A stretch of 64,000 nucleotides of DNA, taken from contig NC_134284.1 of NCBI RefSeq assembly GCF_949628215.1, forward strand, positions 4,059,850 through 4,123,849, given 5' to 3'. Position 1 is the first letter of the stretch. Every line of letters starts with the position of its first letter. The DNA is from Phalacrocorax aristotelis. Its lineage: Eukaryota; Chordata; Aves; Suliformes; Phalacrocoracidae. Below the pieces are notes generated by a model that worked only from the letters and a program-made list of their open reading frames with translations, did not search any database and had not been told where the DNA came from. Positions 13,066 to 25,132 of this stretch are shown here, piece by piece. Position numbers and translations under genes: made by a program.

Positions 13066-16000
13066 TAACTCTCCCTTTTGCTCTTCCTAAAGGGAGACTC
13101 ATTATCTCTCCACAGATTCTGAAGGTTGGAGGGAACGTACCTGAAATGGCAATATGGCCTTTTATGTTCCTGAGTGGTTCTTTCTAACTTATCTACTGTT
13201 TATTCATGCTGAGGAATACAGAGGTTTAAAGAACTTATTGCAGAAAGCTCTCTGAATTTAAACATGGCACATACAGGTATCTTTCGATATTGTGATGGCA
13301 TGAGAGACACATCAGCTTCTGACAAGCTCATCTAGGGGATTGAGGAGGACATGAGGTTATCCCTTTCTTAAGTTATTCGACATCTGGGTTTCTCCTTCTA
13401 CAATGTTTTGACATGAGTTAATTGCCAGCTTCATTCATGTGAGTGGATGCTTTTAAAGGCAGCACTGCAAGAAGTCATGTGCTTCGTCTTAAAGAACCAG
13501 AGTACCCTGTAGCATTTCCAAATTGATATCCCTGCTCGGTTTTGCTATCACTATTGACAGATGTATATATTTAGCTTCACTTGACCCAGTGAAGCTTCAT
13601 CTGTCATGCCAGAGAGTAAGGACATCACACTGGTTGTAAAGGACATTGAAGAAAGGGAATCGGTTAGTATATTAGAGTGTTAAGTAATCAAAATAGAAAC
13701 CATTAGGAAAAACAATCACACAGGAGTAATTTTAAACGGGCAGATTACTTCTGGCAGTTTTGCTTTTTGGTTCTGTATTCTCATCATTTTAAGCCATTCA
13801 ATTTCAAATATCCTCAGAACTCACAAATAAGACAGGAGATGCAATACTTTATCGATGCTTACAGCCAGAAAAATGAAGAAGCTCTGATTTAAATGGTCAG
13901 GCTGGCCATCCTTCAAGCTATCATTCTTTTAAATCCCTGTGCTCCAGCAATTTGCTCTGAGACTTGCAACTCATCTGATTCCCTCTTCTGAGAACTAAAC
14001 TCTCTGAAACAAGTAGGTAACCTCCACTGGCTGTGATTTTATGACAGTACTTTGATTAGCAGGTGATCCTTCTACTGAAGTCAAGTGAAGTAAGTAATTA
14101 TTCTATTTTATAGTATTGCTGTTCAGGTATTGTTGACAACTGTATTTTTTGTCATACTAAGCAACACAAGACAGGAGATTGGATACTCAAAGGGAACTAT
14201 AACTGCCTTGGGGGAAAAATTAAAAAATTCTATCTGGTCACTTTACACGTGGCAGGTCTCCAAGTACATGCTGAACTGCAAAAATATAACACATTCAAAA
14301 AGAATATTTATGTGTCCCTTCTTCACTATATGTGCAGTATTTTTCTCCCATGTCACAAAAACTGTAACCACAATTTACAAGTATATGCACAACCAAATTG
14401 CTATTGATTTAGCAATGCCTTTCTTTGATGTCCCTTGCCTTAACCTCATTTATAAAGCTGTTTTGCATTATTTCAAACTGTCAATGATTTGTGACTCATG
14501 AATATTCAAATCTAATTTGCACTTACCTTTTTTGCATGCATGCTTACTTGTAATATGTCTCATTTGCCCTTTGTTTTGTGTTTATTTGCAGATTGTTTCA
14601 TGAAGTAAACTCTGTTTTTAAAGTAATAGCATCTAGTTAAACACAAGTTGTGCAATTCTCACCTTACTACAGTTTTATATCACCGTAACTTCATTACCTT
14701 CACTAGCGCTTCTCCTGCTTAACTGAAGAGAATGAGGTCCATGAACTCTTTCTGGACATTTTCTTTCTGTCCCTGAGTTCACATTGACATCATTTAGCAT
14801 GTTTCATCGGAATAGCCATGGTTTTACTCAGTATTTTATTCAGAAAGAAATATCAAGACTAAACCCTCTCATCCTAACGTTTCAAGCTTTAGGACAGTTC
14901 CAATCTTCAGATCTGAGTAAAAATTAAGAATTAATTTCTCCTACTTTTAAGCGTTCACTGATAACATTTTATTAGCAAAGGAAAAAAAAATACTTCATTT
15001 GACTTATTTTTGTGGCTATGGTAAATCTAGTAGAATAGTTCCCTAACTTAAGAATACTGATATAATAATATGCCCTTTCCCAGGAAACAAAATAATCCTC
15101 CTAGAAGTATAATAATTGCAGCGCAGCAGGTCCAAAATCCCATCATTTACACGCTCGGTAATGTAAAAAAAAGTCTGTTGGACTGTTAGGTGCCCAAGGA
15201 AAGCAGGGCCGAGATCTTTGTGTTGTTTTTCCCATGTAGGAAGGATTATGTAATGAAACCAATGCCTTTCTCAAAAACTAAGAATCTTGCTAGATGTTTA
15301 TTTCAGGAACAAACAGTTACCATGAACATATTGGCTGCAGACAGGACCTTCTTCAGTGAATGAAGTCTGGAAACAACAGCAAAAAGAAATTTGATTTGGA
15401 TCAAACAATATGATCTTACTTGAGTACCAAAAGCCGCTTGCCGAGGGAAGTGATCTGAAGCTAAGCCAGGGGAGGGGAAGTAAGGCAACGGGCGATTTTT
15501 CATAACGCTGGAAAGCTGAAATTAACCCAAAGTGACAAAACTGGTTATGTTCCTGGGTTCATACTGCAACCTTCCTTACAAAGTAGTGCTAGGGGTTCAG
15601 ATGGCACTTGTTTTGATCATGTTTGTGACCACATAAGCGAACATTAAAGCAAGCAGGATTTTCCTTTGAACAAGTATTAGTGAACACAATCCCTTTGTGG
15701 ATCAAATCCTGCTCTTACCATACGGAACGGAAGCAGATTCAGGCTTTGGATGAATACCTGTACAAAACAAAAGCACGAAGACACAGACGGGAGTATTTCT
15801 CAGGCACTTTTATTATTCATTTAGTTTCCTGTTCAAATAATTTCAGGGAACCTATTGGGAGATAGAGCAAGTGTGATAGGTGACCGGTAACACATCAAGA
15901 GTAATGAAATTAAAAGCTCAAATGAACACATCGTGAACGACTTTTAGGCTGGAAACTGTTTGCCTAAGCTATTTTTGGTGAATATTTTGAAGTAAAGAGC

Positions 16001-18128
16001 ACTTTCCCTCTGAGGATTGATTGTACTGCCCTGATCTGATGTGGAGTTCCCAACTGGGAATAAGAGATCTGAGCCCAGAAACTATGGCTGCATTCATCCA
16101 AGAGTTCATTTCAAATGAATAGTTTTATCAGCTCTTCCATAAAAGAGAAAAATATTTCAAATGTTCATTTTTAGCTTTGCACACGGACAATAGAAATAAA
16201 ATTATCTAAGTATTTACTGTGAGGCAAATTTTTTAAAGAATATCTCATGTATAGGTGAATAATTATATATAGCTTAGGAGGGCTTTTTTTCAGTAATGCC
16301 AGGTCCATGCTTTCAAATGGCACGTCTCAGCTGTTGTGAAGTCCAAGGTAAAGTCACGTGCCCTCAAACACCCAAGAAATAGTATTATCCAGTATGACAC
16401 ATGCCTAGATATGTCTTAGTGTGATCATAATATAGCCTTAAGGTAATAGTACAGGACAATCACTTCTGTGTTATTTTTTCAATGCCGTTTCTGTTTATCT
16501 CCATCAAAGAAAAGCTTCTGCTGGTGCTATTTATGTCATTGATCAATAGAACTATTCGTGACGGTTTGTAAATGCATATGAGGGGTAGTAAGAGACAATT
16601 TTTAAATTTAGCATGTACTTTAAAAATGAAATCTATTAGTACGCCAACTTGATCATGTTTCATCACTGAAAATCCTGACCATTTTGTCAAACACTTTTGA
16701 AAAAGCAGACTGTAACACTATGACACGAGAGATACTCGAAGTGTCAAACAAAAACCATGGCTGTGAATCACCAAAGTACGAACTAAAGAACTGATGTTTT
16801 CTTGTGCTGAGGGCTTACTGCAGAGGGGGTGACTGTCCACAATTACTTTCAAGAGGACCTGGAAAGCTAAAGTACTTTGCACAGGGAGACTTGGCATCTT
16901 GCAAAATCACCTTGCAGGACCCTGTCCTGCGTCCTTCATTCATGTGGAGGTTCTCCCTCCGTCAGTGGGACTTTGGGACACAGGTTTAGGCTTGAGGATA
17001 TTGAAGGCTACCAGCATGGAAAACATTGTTGACAGAGAAGATCACATTGAGGTGATTTGCAATGAACTTTTGGACCCCCTAATAGGTGAGGCCTATAGGC
17101 TGATTGGCAGCCCTTCTGATGAATGAGGATTAAAAATGTTAACAGCTCAGTGTCTATTCTTTTGGACCTACTCATGCTGTGTAGTCACACACTGTAGGAC
17201 AATTTTCCTTCTAATGTACTAACATTAAAGTCAGTGGTGATATAGTACAGATGAGTTTTTGCTCTTTAAGTTTGTTGGCTAAATGTGATGGGAAAAGCAT
17301 GGTGAGTGGAAGTATGTAAACACAGTAAGATGGTTAGATGTACACTTTACACATTGGGTTTGTTGTTTGGAATTAATAGCAGTCTCTGTCCTTTAACACC
17401 ACTGCCAGGGAGAATATTGCATCTAATTCATCGTGAATACAGATACCCAGAATCTTTTATTCTAACAGAGAAAACCCGGCGATGTCCGAGAACTTGTTAA
17501 GCCTAGGTGTTGGCACTCTGCTTCCTCCTCATCAGTTGTGTGGGGACCATTTTCTCCTGTGAGAACTGGATCTTCCCGTTCTCTGCAATGTTACCATGAA
17601 TCATCCTGCTCAACCTGCCAAGACTCAAATTGAAGAATAAGATTTCAAAATTATGAACAACAGAGGGGGAAAAAATAAAATAAGAACCATCAGGGAGGGC
17701 TCACCTTTGTAAAATTGCATGGATTAACGTGCTTATAACTTACCTTATACCTGAGTTTCACTGCCTTGCATTAGTGCGGTAATTAATTTAGCAGGCGAGA
17801 TGAAAGGAACCAAAGAGATGACAGCAGGCATGTGCAAGAGAGAAGTCAAGTGTAGGTCTGTAGCGGTGGGCAGTGGAAAAGTGTTTTCGACATGCATTTT
17901 GTAAATGTTAAGGGCATATAAAGGAGTGCATAAAGAGGAGTGGGAGATGTGGTGCCTTTTCTATTGTTTCAACCACGATTGTGTCCTGGTTATCTTCTGA
18001 TAAGAGGGACGACGAAGTCCTGCAGTACAAGACAGCCTGTCTAATCTTCCTGCGTAGATTCGAACCACTTACCGTAAGGGGTTAAACTAAAAACCCCTAA
18101 ACTAAAATGTTTCCTGCTTGGGTGGAAA
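13066..18128. other. Intergenic DNA, no gene seen
   Basis: AT-rich. The longest frames are under 125 codons with no domain or composition signal. No CpG island and no clear repeat family is visible by eye. Confidence 0.5.
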
Positions 18129-18162
18129 ATATCTGTATCTATATGTGTTTAGATACAGATAT
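18129..18162. repeat. 13-bp perfect hairpin
   Basis: ATATCTGTATCTA (18129-18141), an 8-nt loop, then TAGATACAGATAT (18150-18162). The arms are exact reverse complements. It is followed by further ATAGATATAT sequence, so it may be a collapsed TA/GATA-rich simple repeat rather than a functional RNA. Confidence 0.8.
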
Positions 18163-18564
18163 AGATATATGTACTTTTTCGACCTGAGGCTTCTTAGGGG
18201 AAATGCTGTATCCAAGGGCTGTTTCGTGAGCTGGGAGCACCGTACTAAACCTCTGGGGCAAATGTTTGCACTGAATTGTTGAAAGAATCTGAGATTGGCA
18301 ACGCCACCCTGCCCTGGGCTAATGAGCCTTCCCCGAGAGAATATCAAGTGCAATTACCTTTCAGGGAATAACAACATACCAAAGAACCATGGACCCTGCA
18401 GAGGAAAACGAAACACACATTCGTAGGTAGAAACCGCTATGAATCAGCATTAATTATCCAATAGAGGGAACAGGGTTGCAATAAGTCTCAGTTCCTGACT
18501 CACACCATAGATCACAGCAAATGTGAGCTACTCATAGAAAAAACATTTGCAAAGTTCAGCTTGC

Positions 18565-19390
18565 AACCCCCCCCCCCCCCGCCCTCCTGCGTCCACTTCT
18601 GCTCTCGACTTGTGCTTGGGGGCTCCGCTTCTGGGACAGGTTTCCCGACCCCCAGTTTGGAGGCGGCTGGGAGAGGCGGTAAAGGGGGGTGGTGGCGGCG
18701 AGGGACTCGTGAACATCAGCGGGACGGTTAGTCTAACGCAAAGCCTGATGCAGGGTTTCCCATGCGCCGACGTGGCCGAGGACACCGAGCTCCCCTCGGC
18801 AGCCCCTCGGAGGTCGGGCGGCCGGGCAGCCGCCTGCCTCGGGCTTCAGAGCCGGGAGACCTTCGTCCCCCCCGCGGCCGGTTGTCCCGGCAAACGCGGA
18901 AAGGGGGACGGTCCCTGGCGACAGGGTTTTGCTGTGCGCACTCCTGGGAGGGAGGCCGGGCGGGACGCAGCGGGAAAACCGCCTGCTCCGGGTTGAGCGG
19001 CTGGGAAAAACACGTTAAAGTGCACGTCCAGCGCTAGAGAGATGCAAGGGGCTGCCGGACGCCGCCGTGCCTCCCCGGGCCGGCGCCTTTCGGAGGGGCG
19101 CATCTTCCCGGGGAGGCACGGCTTCCCGGCGGGGCCCTGCGCGGAGGCAGCCGCGGCGGCGGAGCGGGAGCCGGGGCGAGGGGCGCAGCTCCCGCACCCT
19201 CCCGCGGAGCCCCGGCGGGGGCGGGGGGGGGGGGGGGGGGGGCGCAGCTCCCGCGGCCCCCCGCGGAGCCCGGCAGAGGCTGGCTTGCGCGGCCCGGGGC
19301 CGCTTCCCGGGGAGCCGGGAAACCCCGCCGCAAACTCTTCGGACGTGAAGGCGGCGCGGAGAAGGGCCGGCTGCTTTGCTGAAACGAGGC
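18565..19390. promoter_or_regulatory. CpG island about 10 kb upstream of MEIS2
   Basis: The composition changes sharply from AT-rich to very GC- and CpG-rich, with CGCC/GGCGG/CCCGCGG motifs, a 14-base C run at 18567 and a G run at 19223-19242. Open frames exist on all strands (up to 182 codons), but they are the usual stop-free frames of GC-rich DNA, consisting of Ala/Arg/Gly/Pro. I see no protein family. It may be a promoter of a non-coding transcript or a regulatory island linked to the homeobox gene. Confidence 0.65.
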
Positions 19391-19394
19391 GCAC

Positions 19395-19600
19395 ATATAT
19401 TGAGTTTGTCAGGGATCATAAAATGTGAATTGATTATTCAAACAGCCATTGATTATAAAAGAATGCTTACTGCAGCAATGGGAAAGGTTAAAAGGAAATT
19501 GACCCTCTGCGTACGTGACATAAAGTCATTAGGTAAATGAGATATTCATACAGGGTGTAATCAAGGTCATGCTAATTTTATTTGCGGTATTCAGCTCGAA
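19395..19600. promoter_or_regulatory. Candidate conserved enhancer block with paired PBX/HOX-type sites
   Basis: Directly after the CpG island the DNA becomes AT-rich and repeat-free. It carries two TGATTAT motifs at 19431 and 19450 (19 bp apart), TGACATAAAGTCATTA (19517), GTAATCAAGGTCATGCTAATT (about 19558-19578) and other homeodomain cores. TGATTNAT is the known PBX-HOX class of site and AGGTCA a nuclear-receptor half site. The enhancer call is inference from motif density and the lack of repeats; conservation was not measured. Confidence 0.4.
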
Positions 19601-19739
19601 TCTCGAGCTTTGTTTGGGGCAGCAAATTGTCCCCGAGGGGACTGAAAAGCCAGGTAGACACCGGGTGCCGTAACAAAAAAACAAAAAAAACAAACAAAAA
19701 AAAAAAAGTGTAAATAAAAGCCAAGGAGGGCTCCAAATT

Positions 19740-19912
19740 CCCCCGAAGCTCTGTGCCCAGGGCGGGCCCGATCCCGCAGTCCCGGGCGGCGGCGGAGGTT
19801 CCGACGCCCGCGGAGGGGCGCGGAGTGGTGCGCAGGATCGGGCCTCCCGGGAGGGAAGTTCGGACCTCGCTGCTCCCGGGGTCGCCTCCTGGGAGCCGGA
19901 GGTGAGCTAGAA
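19740..19912. promoter_or_regulatory. Small CpG-rich segment ending in a splice-donor-like sequence
   Basis: A GC-rich stretch (GGCGGGCCCG, GGCGGCGGCGG, GCGGAGGGGCGCGG) that ends at GGAG|GTGAGC, with the donor GT at 19902. It follows an A-rich tract at 19674-19707. It could be a minor promoter/first exon on the + strand, but a donor match alone is weak evidence. Confidence 0.35.
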
Positions 19913-19914
19913 GT

Positions 19915-20270
19915 GCATGCTCTGTCAGAGATCCTCGCCTCTACCAGACAGGATGAGAACGTGTAAAAAAATTAGATGTATTTATGCACATATTTATCCC
20001 CTCTAATTATAGAAATTAATCCTCTTACTTATGACTAAAAGGTAAAGTCTAAGGCGTCCCTTTGATGTTTAACAGCATCATTTGTGGCTAACATTCCAAC
20101 TGATTAAGGAATAATTGTTGTTAAATGCTTTACAAGTGGATAGTGTTTAATTGAGAGGCATTCATAATTTTACGGCTTACCACAAAATGAAACGTAATTA
20201 AAAACGCAGGAATTTCCAACTGATTTTATTCCAATTATGTTTATTGTTCAGACTAATTACTGCACAAGAT
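19915..20270. promoter_or_regulatory. Candidate conserved enhancer block, ATTA-rich
   Basis: Repeat-free AT-rich block with at least six homeodomain cores (CTAATTATAG, AAATTAATCC, GGAATAATTG, CGTAATTAAAAAC, CCAATTATG, ACTAATTAC) and two ACTGATT motifs. It sits between GC-rich and low-complexity sequence. This texture is typical of conserved non-coding elements around developmental homeobox genes; the assignment is inference. Confidence 0.4.
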
Positions 20271-21714
20271 GGGGTACTTTTCCCCAGCTCTAAACGGCAC
20301 ACGTCTTCCAGATATACCCTTGCAGATTTTTCTTTCCCAGGTACAGGCTTGGGACGGCTTCTGCAGCCTCCGCTCCCCCCCTCCCCTCCCCCCCCGCCCC
20401 ATCATAATTAAATGCTCAAGCCTTTTCTTCTCTCCTCCATGCAACACCTTGGGATGTGAGAAAGTGATGGCAGCTCTCTTCCCTCGGAGCTCGAAGTAAT
20501 TGTAGAAGGGCTGATGAATTTCTTGAAGAAACACTTGCCACACACTGAGGAAACCATCTCCTAGCAGGATTTTACAAACCAAAGTAAACAAAGCACCCCA
20601 GGGGCGATTTCCTCCTTTTGCGCGGCTTACTTCTCAATTTACCTCAGAAGGGATCACAAACACACACAAGAATTACAACAGAGATCATACTTGGTCTGGG
20701 GAAGATATTCCGGATGAAAAGAAGCAGAGAGATTGGAAGTGTTCAAAGGAAGGGACGGTCAGTAAAATACCTGCCAGGCGCGCTGCCGTTCCCCAAACCA
20801 ACCTTCCCTTCTTCCCCGTGATCTCAGAAATCTCTTCAGCATCTCTTTAAACACACATATCCCTGGGAAAAAGGGGGGGGGGGGGGGGGGGAAGGAAGAA
20901 AAGAAAAAAAGAAAGAACACCCCGCACGCCTCAGGTCCCTCTTACCACCGCTTATAAAACAACCTCATCCTCCCGAAACGGGTGGGGTGGGTAATAAAGT
21001 TACTTGGGTAATTTCACTGTTTGCTAGATCGAAGAGAGCCTAGTGTGTAAATGGATTTATTTATTCCTGAGTTTTTCCATCCCTCAGCTGGGCTTTTGGA
21101 GAAAATTAGAGAGAGGTGTCTGAGACCAGGCTAATAAAAAAACACTTCTTACAGTTAAAGCCAATAATCAAAGCGGATCAGACCCAGATAAAACGGGGCG
21201 GAGGGCATCAAATGCCCAACACTGCTTCCAATTTGCGTTTTTCCTTTGGGCTCCAAACCGTTAGGAAAAGATCACACACATATTTGTTGCTTCTTTTGTC
21301 TCCTTCTTTCTAGCAGGATGCAAACCCCGCGCGTGCCTGCGCGGTTCGGGGGCTGCTGCTCTCGCTGGGAGGGTTTCGGCATTCACAGGTGTGCGTTGGC
21401 TCCCCTCTGGCTCCCTGTACAGCTTCTCATTTCTCCTGAAGGGTTTAAGCTAGGTGTGAGGGTCGAAGAGTGTTTAAATTCTACTGGGGAAATAAGGGGT
21501 AGGCGGGGGGGAATTCCCTCTTATGGCAACTTAGAAATAGCCCAAGCTTTCCAAAGGGATGTATAAATTGGACTTAATGGAGCAATAGCTCCACTTTTTT
21601 CTTTTTTTTTTTTTTTTTTTTCTTCTTCAGCTGAGTCCTGAATCCTTTCATTAAGCTGACATAGATTTCCAGAGATGGGGAAAAGGAGGGGTATCTGGGG
21701 TGGACATTTTATGT
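20271..21714. other. Upstream flank: mixed sequence with long G and T runs, no gene
   Basis: Non-coding. Contains a C-rich patch (20375-20400), a 19-base G run (20873-20891) followed by purine-rich sequence, and a T run (about 21597-21620) ending in TCTTCTTCAG. Short frames only. Some parts (20500-20600, 21030-21200) look unique and may belong to neighbouring regulatory blocks. Confidence 0.5.
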
Positions 21715-22065
21715 AAATGAGCAAATCCGAAATGTATTACAAATCCACTGTAGTAAAACTGACAGTTTTGACAGTATTGACAACATAAATATATGTTGGA
21801 ACACAGCACTTTCAGACACTTAACCGATGAAGCAATAAAAAGATTCGACTACAATATTTCAAATAATCGACATTGATGTTTTGATACATCATTTTTACAC
21901 CTCGAATCGATCTATCACTCTGTGACCGGTCAATTTTAAGTAAAAATCCGCTGCAATTATTTACGCTATTGCCAATGACGACCTAATAACTGTTTTCAAT
22001 TAATTACAGCAAAACTAAGCATTATGAGGACCAACCGGCCGTATATTCCATTGTACGGTCCCTTG
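21715..22065. promoter_or_regulatory. Candidate MEIS-responsive conserved block with three TGACA repeats
   Basis: At 21760, 21769 and 21778 there are three TGACA motifs at an exact 9-bp spacing (TGACAG, TGACAG, TGACAA). TGACAG is the MEIS/PREP/TGIF half site. The block continues with ATAATCGACATTGATG, TCGAATCGATC, GCAATTATTTACG, GACGACCTAATAAC and TCAATTAATTACAG, i.e. many homeodomain cores and no simple or interspersed repeat. It lies about 8 kb upstream of the MEIS2 start codon. Function is inferred from motif content only. Confidence 0.45.
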
Positions 22066-22920
22066 CATTTCTTGTATGGAGAGCAAACACATATATGTAT
22101 ATTGCATTCTCTTTGTGGGATCAAAAGAAAGACGTACAAAGGCGATCACAATCTTTTAGGGGGATAAAAAACCACCAACCCTCTCTTTCGGGAACACACC
22201 GCCGGGTCTCATTATATACTTCTACGAAACACGCTATAATATTTTGTCAGCTCTTTCTCTATGCACCACCAAACTGGGCTCCTAAGATTTTTTTTTTCCC
22301 CCCGTTTTCTCTTCGGGCTGCGTGCGGAATCCCACTTCAAACAATGGGCCGAGCAGCTCTTGCAAAAAGAAAAAAAAAAAAAAAAAATTCAGGCTTCAAG
22401 TGATAGCCTGTGTGTTGGGAGAGTCTCCGTATGATTTCAAAAGAGGTGGAAGGATATTGTTCTCTCCGGACCGAGAACTCCAGTGTAAAAATGAGAGCGC
22501 TCCTCTTCTGGAGTTTTACAGGCAGCTGGAGAACAAAAGTGAGCGTTTTAAGTGAGGGAGAACAGAGAGCTCTGAGCAGAGTTTGGAGCCTCCTCGGATG
22601 CTCTGATATCGCACTGAAGCGATTTCCTTTGCCCTAACTGTCCTTTTTGTTACCATGTCACATGGCAAAGATGGATTTTGTTAATGCTTCGGGCTTCTCC
22701 GAACAAATGCAAACTAGGCTTTTAACTACCCTGGCGGAAGCGGCCCGCACGGCGGGACTGAGGAGCCCTGAGAGGTATTTTTCTCTTTCTGGTTTATGAT
22801 GGAAACACGCACGTTGGCTGTTTACGGTCCTCGCTTTTACAAACCTCCCAGCCTAAGACATCAGGGGAAAGAAAAAAAAAAAAAAAAAAAATACCCACAG
22901 CAAACCCCAAAAAGCTCAGC
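22066..22920. other. Upstream flank, no gene seen
   Basis: Mixed sequence with two A runs (about 22369-22387 and 22870-22890). Open frames up to 102 codons have no recognisable domain and end in poly-lysine where they cross the A run, which marks them as artefacts. The segment 22600-22720 (CATGTCACATGGCAAAGATG) looks unique. Confidence 0.45.
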
Positions 22921-22924
22921 TCTC

Positions 22925-23434
22925 GGCTGACATCAGCGCTTCACACGCGCCCGCGTGAGATCAGCCGGCCAAACCCGACGGGGGCCACCTCCGCGCCCCT
23001 CGCCCCACGGCCCGCCGGCCGGAGGGGTGCGGGAGGGGGTCACGGCGGCCCAGAGCCCCGCGGGGAGGCCGGGACGCGGAGCCGGGGAGAGGGGCCCGCT
23101 CCGCGCCCCGCGTCCCGCCCGGGGGCCCCGGCGTGGGTCGGCGCGGCGCGGGGCGGCGGGACCGTGTTGGAGCCCCGCCAGGTAGCGCTAGAGGGCTGCG
23201 GATGGCAGCGCCGTGCCGCCCCGCCGCCGGGGAGAGGCGGCCCGGGGGGGCACCCCCACCCCGCCGGCGCCGGCTCAGGGCCCCCCGGCCCGCGGATGGG
23301 GGCACGGGGGGGCGCGGGAGGGGAGAAAGACCCCGGTTCGTTCGTGCGCCGTGGAGATTTTGGGGTCTTTTTTTTTCTTTAAAAACGGGGCGGGGGAGGG
23401 GTGGAAGAACGAGAGTTAAAAGGGAAGTTAACAG
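22925..23434 (+). promoter_or_regulatory. CpG island ending in a consensus 5' splice site (candidate upstream first exon)
   Basis: About 400 bp of extreme CpG density (GCCGGCCGGAGG, GGCGCGGCGCGGGGCGGCGGG and similar), then the sequence drops to AT-rich and reaches GTTAACAG|GTAAGTAA, a full match to the CAG|GTAAGT donor (GT at 23435-23436) on the MEIS2 strand. No protein family is visible in the Ala/Arg/Pro/Gly-rich frames. This is what a non-coding first exon with its promoter looks like: either an alternative MEIS2 5' exon about 6.4 kb upstream or a separate non-coding RNA. A chance donor match cannot be excluded. Confidence 0.4.
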
Positions 23435-24420
23435 GTAAGTAAATGAACCTCCTCCTAATCCAGCTCCCAAAGATCCCAGCCATACCGCAGTCGAGGTCAG
23501 GAAAAGTTCACCGCGATGGGCTACCATTGACTTTCTGGACTGGAAAGATTTTCGAAAAATAATAGATTGCTGGAAAGCGAAGTGCGCTATTGGCAGGCGG
23601 GGGGATGAGGGTGAGGAGCTGAAGGCAGGCAGTGATCTGCAGAAGCTAAAATAAGCGTGATTTCACAGGGGCACCCGAGATGGGACCTCGAAAGTCCTGC
23701 AGCTGCGGGAAGTCGAAGGCGAATCAAAGTGGGCTGAGACGAAGAAAAAGTGACTCAAGTGTAAGAACCAACCGTAAAGGCAAAGGGAAGTGCGGTAGAG
23801 AGCGATTTTGAGGGTAGGAGTTTGAACCGTGGCATAATCCTGATTATAAATAGGGAAAGGTACTATCTGCACCCCACACTTCGCCTTGCGAGCAAAACAA
23901 AAAGCAAAATTCCCGTGGGTTTTCCTGCGGGGTCACGGTGATGTAAACCCACAGCCACGTTTTAGCAGGCGGATTGCTTTCTTCATTAAATATGACACAT
24001 TTTCTAGAACGAAAGTTCAAGACAAAATGCCAGTTCAAATATGCAAAATTTTTCATCCTGTTCCGCGATATCCTTAGCCCGTCCACGGGGAGTTTTGCCT
24101 GCAAATGTCGCCTGTCTCTTTCCGAGCACAATGGCATCACCCAAAAATACTTGAACTCAGCGCACAAACAAACAAACATTGAATAAAGTTACAAACAAGA
24201 TTAAGGTTCAGGTTATTTGTCCCTGTAGCGAGGCGTCAATTGTTCTAACAGATGTAGGGACGCTAAGAGGATTTAAACCACGCGAATTTAATAAACCAGA
24301 TTAGCAATAGGTGCTTTCCACAAATGCTAGGAACCGTAAAGTAAATCTAGCCTAAATTACCCATCAGACCGGAGCATCGCCTACAAGAAGCGCAGAAAAT
24401 TTCCGAAGGGGTCCAATAGG
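23435..24420. promoter_or_regulatory. Candidate conserved regulatory stretch
   Basis: Mostly unique AT-rich sequence, with CCTGATTATAAATAGGG at 23838 (PBX/HOX- and MEF2/TATA-like), CATTAAATATGACAC (23985), AAAGTTACAAACAAGATTAAGG (24186) and several ATTTAAA/TAATAAA motifs. No coding frame over 111 codons and none with a domain. Inference from texture; boundaries are approximate. Confidence 0.3.
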
Positions 24421-25101
24421 ATTTCGTGCAAGCATGCCTTATTTCGGCCCCCCCCCCGCCGCCACCCCCCCACCCCCCCCAATTTCTATTTGCATTAAAT
24501 CTCGCGCTCGGCGCACACGCGCGTACAAAACAGTGGTTTAAGATCCCCGGCGGGATATATTCTTGAAATCTGAAATATTACCTGTTGTGCCATCCGCTTT
24601 TGCAAGGCTGTGGAAAAAAGAGAGAGAGAGGGAGCGAGCGAGCGAGAGAGGCATGTCTCAGAGCCAGCAAAGGACTAAGATGCCACACTTCGGAAAGGCT
24701 GATTGAAAACAGACTCTTCTTAAGTTTTAGAGGATTTTCTCCCTCACTCCCTCCAAGGGCTAAGAAGCCGATTTGGGAGTTTGAAGGGAATAGGTTTCAG
24801 CGTCCATATTTGTTCTGGTGCACTTGTAAAATGCGATTTGAAGACGATCTTTAGCCCTCTGATTGTCTTTGTATTGTTTTTCTTGAAACGGATCTTTTGC
24901 CCTTAATGAATCCCCACACAGCTGGACAGCTCCTGCTCGGACACTGAGAGCGCTAACCCCAAACTGACCCCAATTTGACACCACAAGATGAAATTTTACC
25001 GCCTGTTAAAACCATTTCCAGCCTCGGCAAAAGGAGCTGGCTGTTGACTGAGATGCACTTCCATACCGGACACCTCATTTCTCTTTGGACTTTTGAGCCG
25101 A

Positions 25102-25132
<31 letters not shown>

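Noticed and set aside
18547-19428. Overlapping frames of 90-182 codons in the upstream CpG island
   Set aside because: Frames are open on several phases and both strands at once, which indicates base composition and not coding selection.
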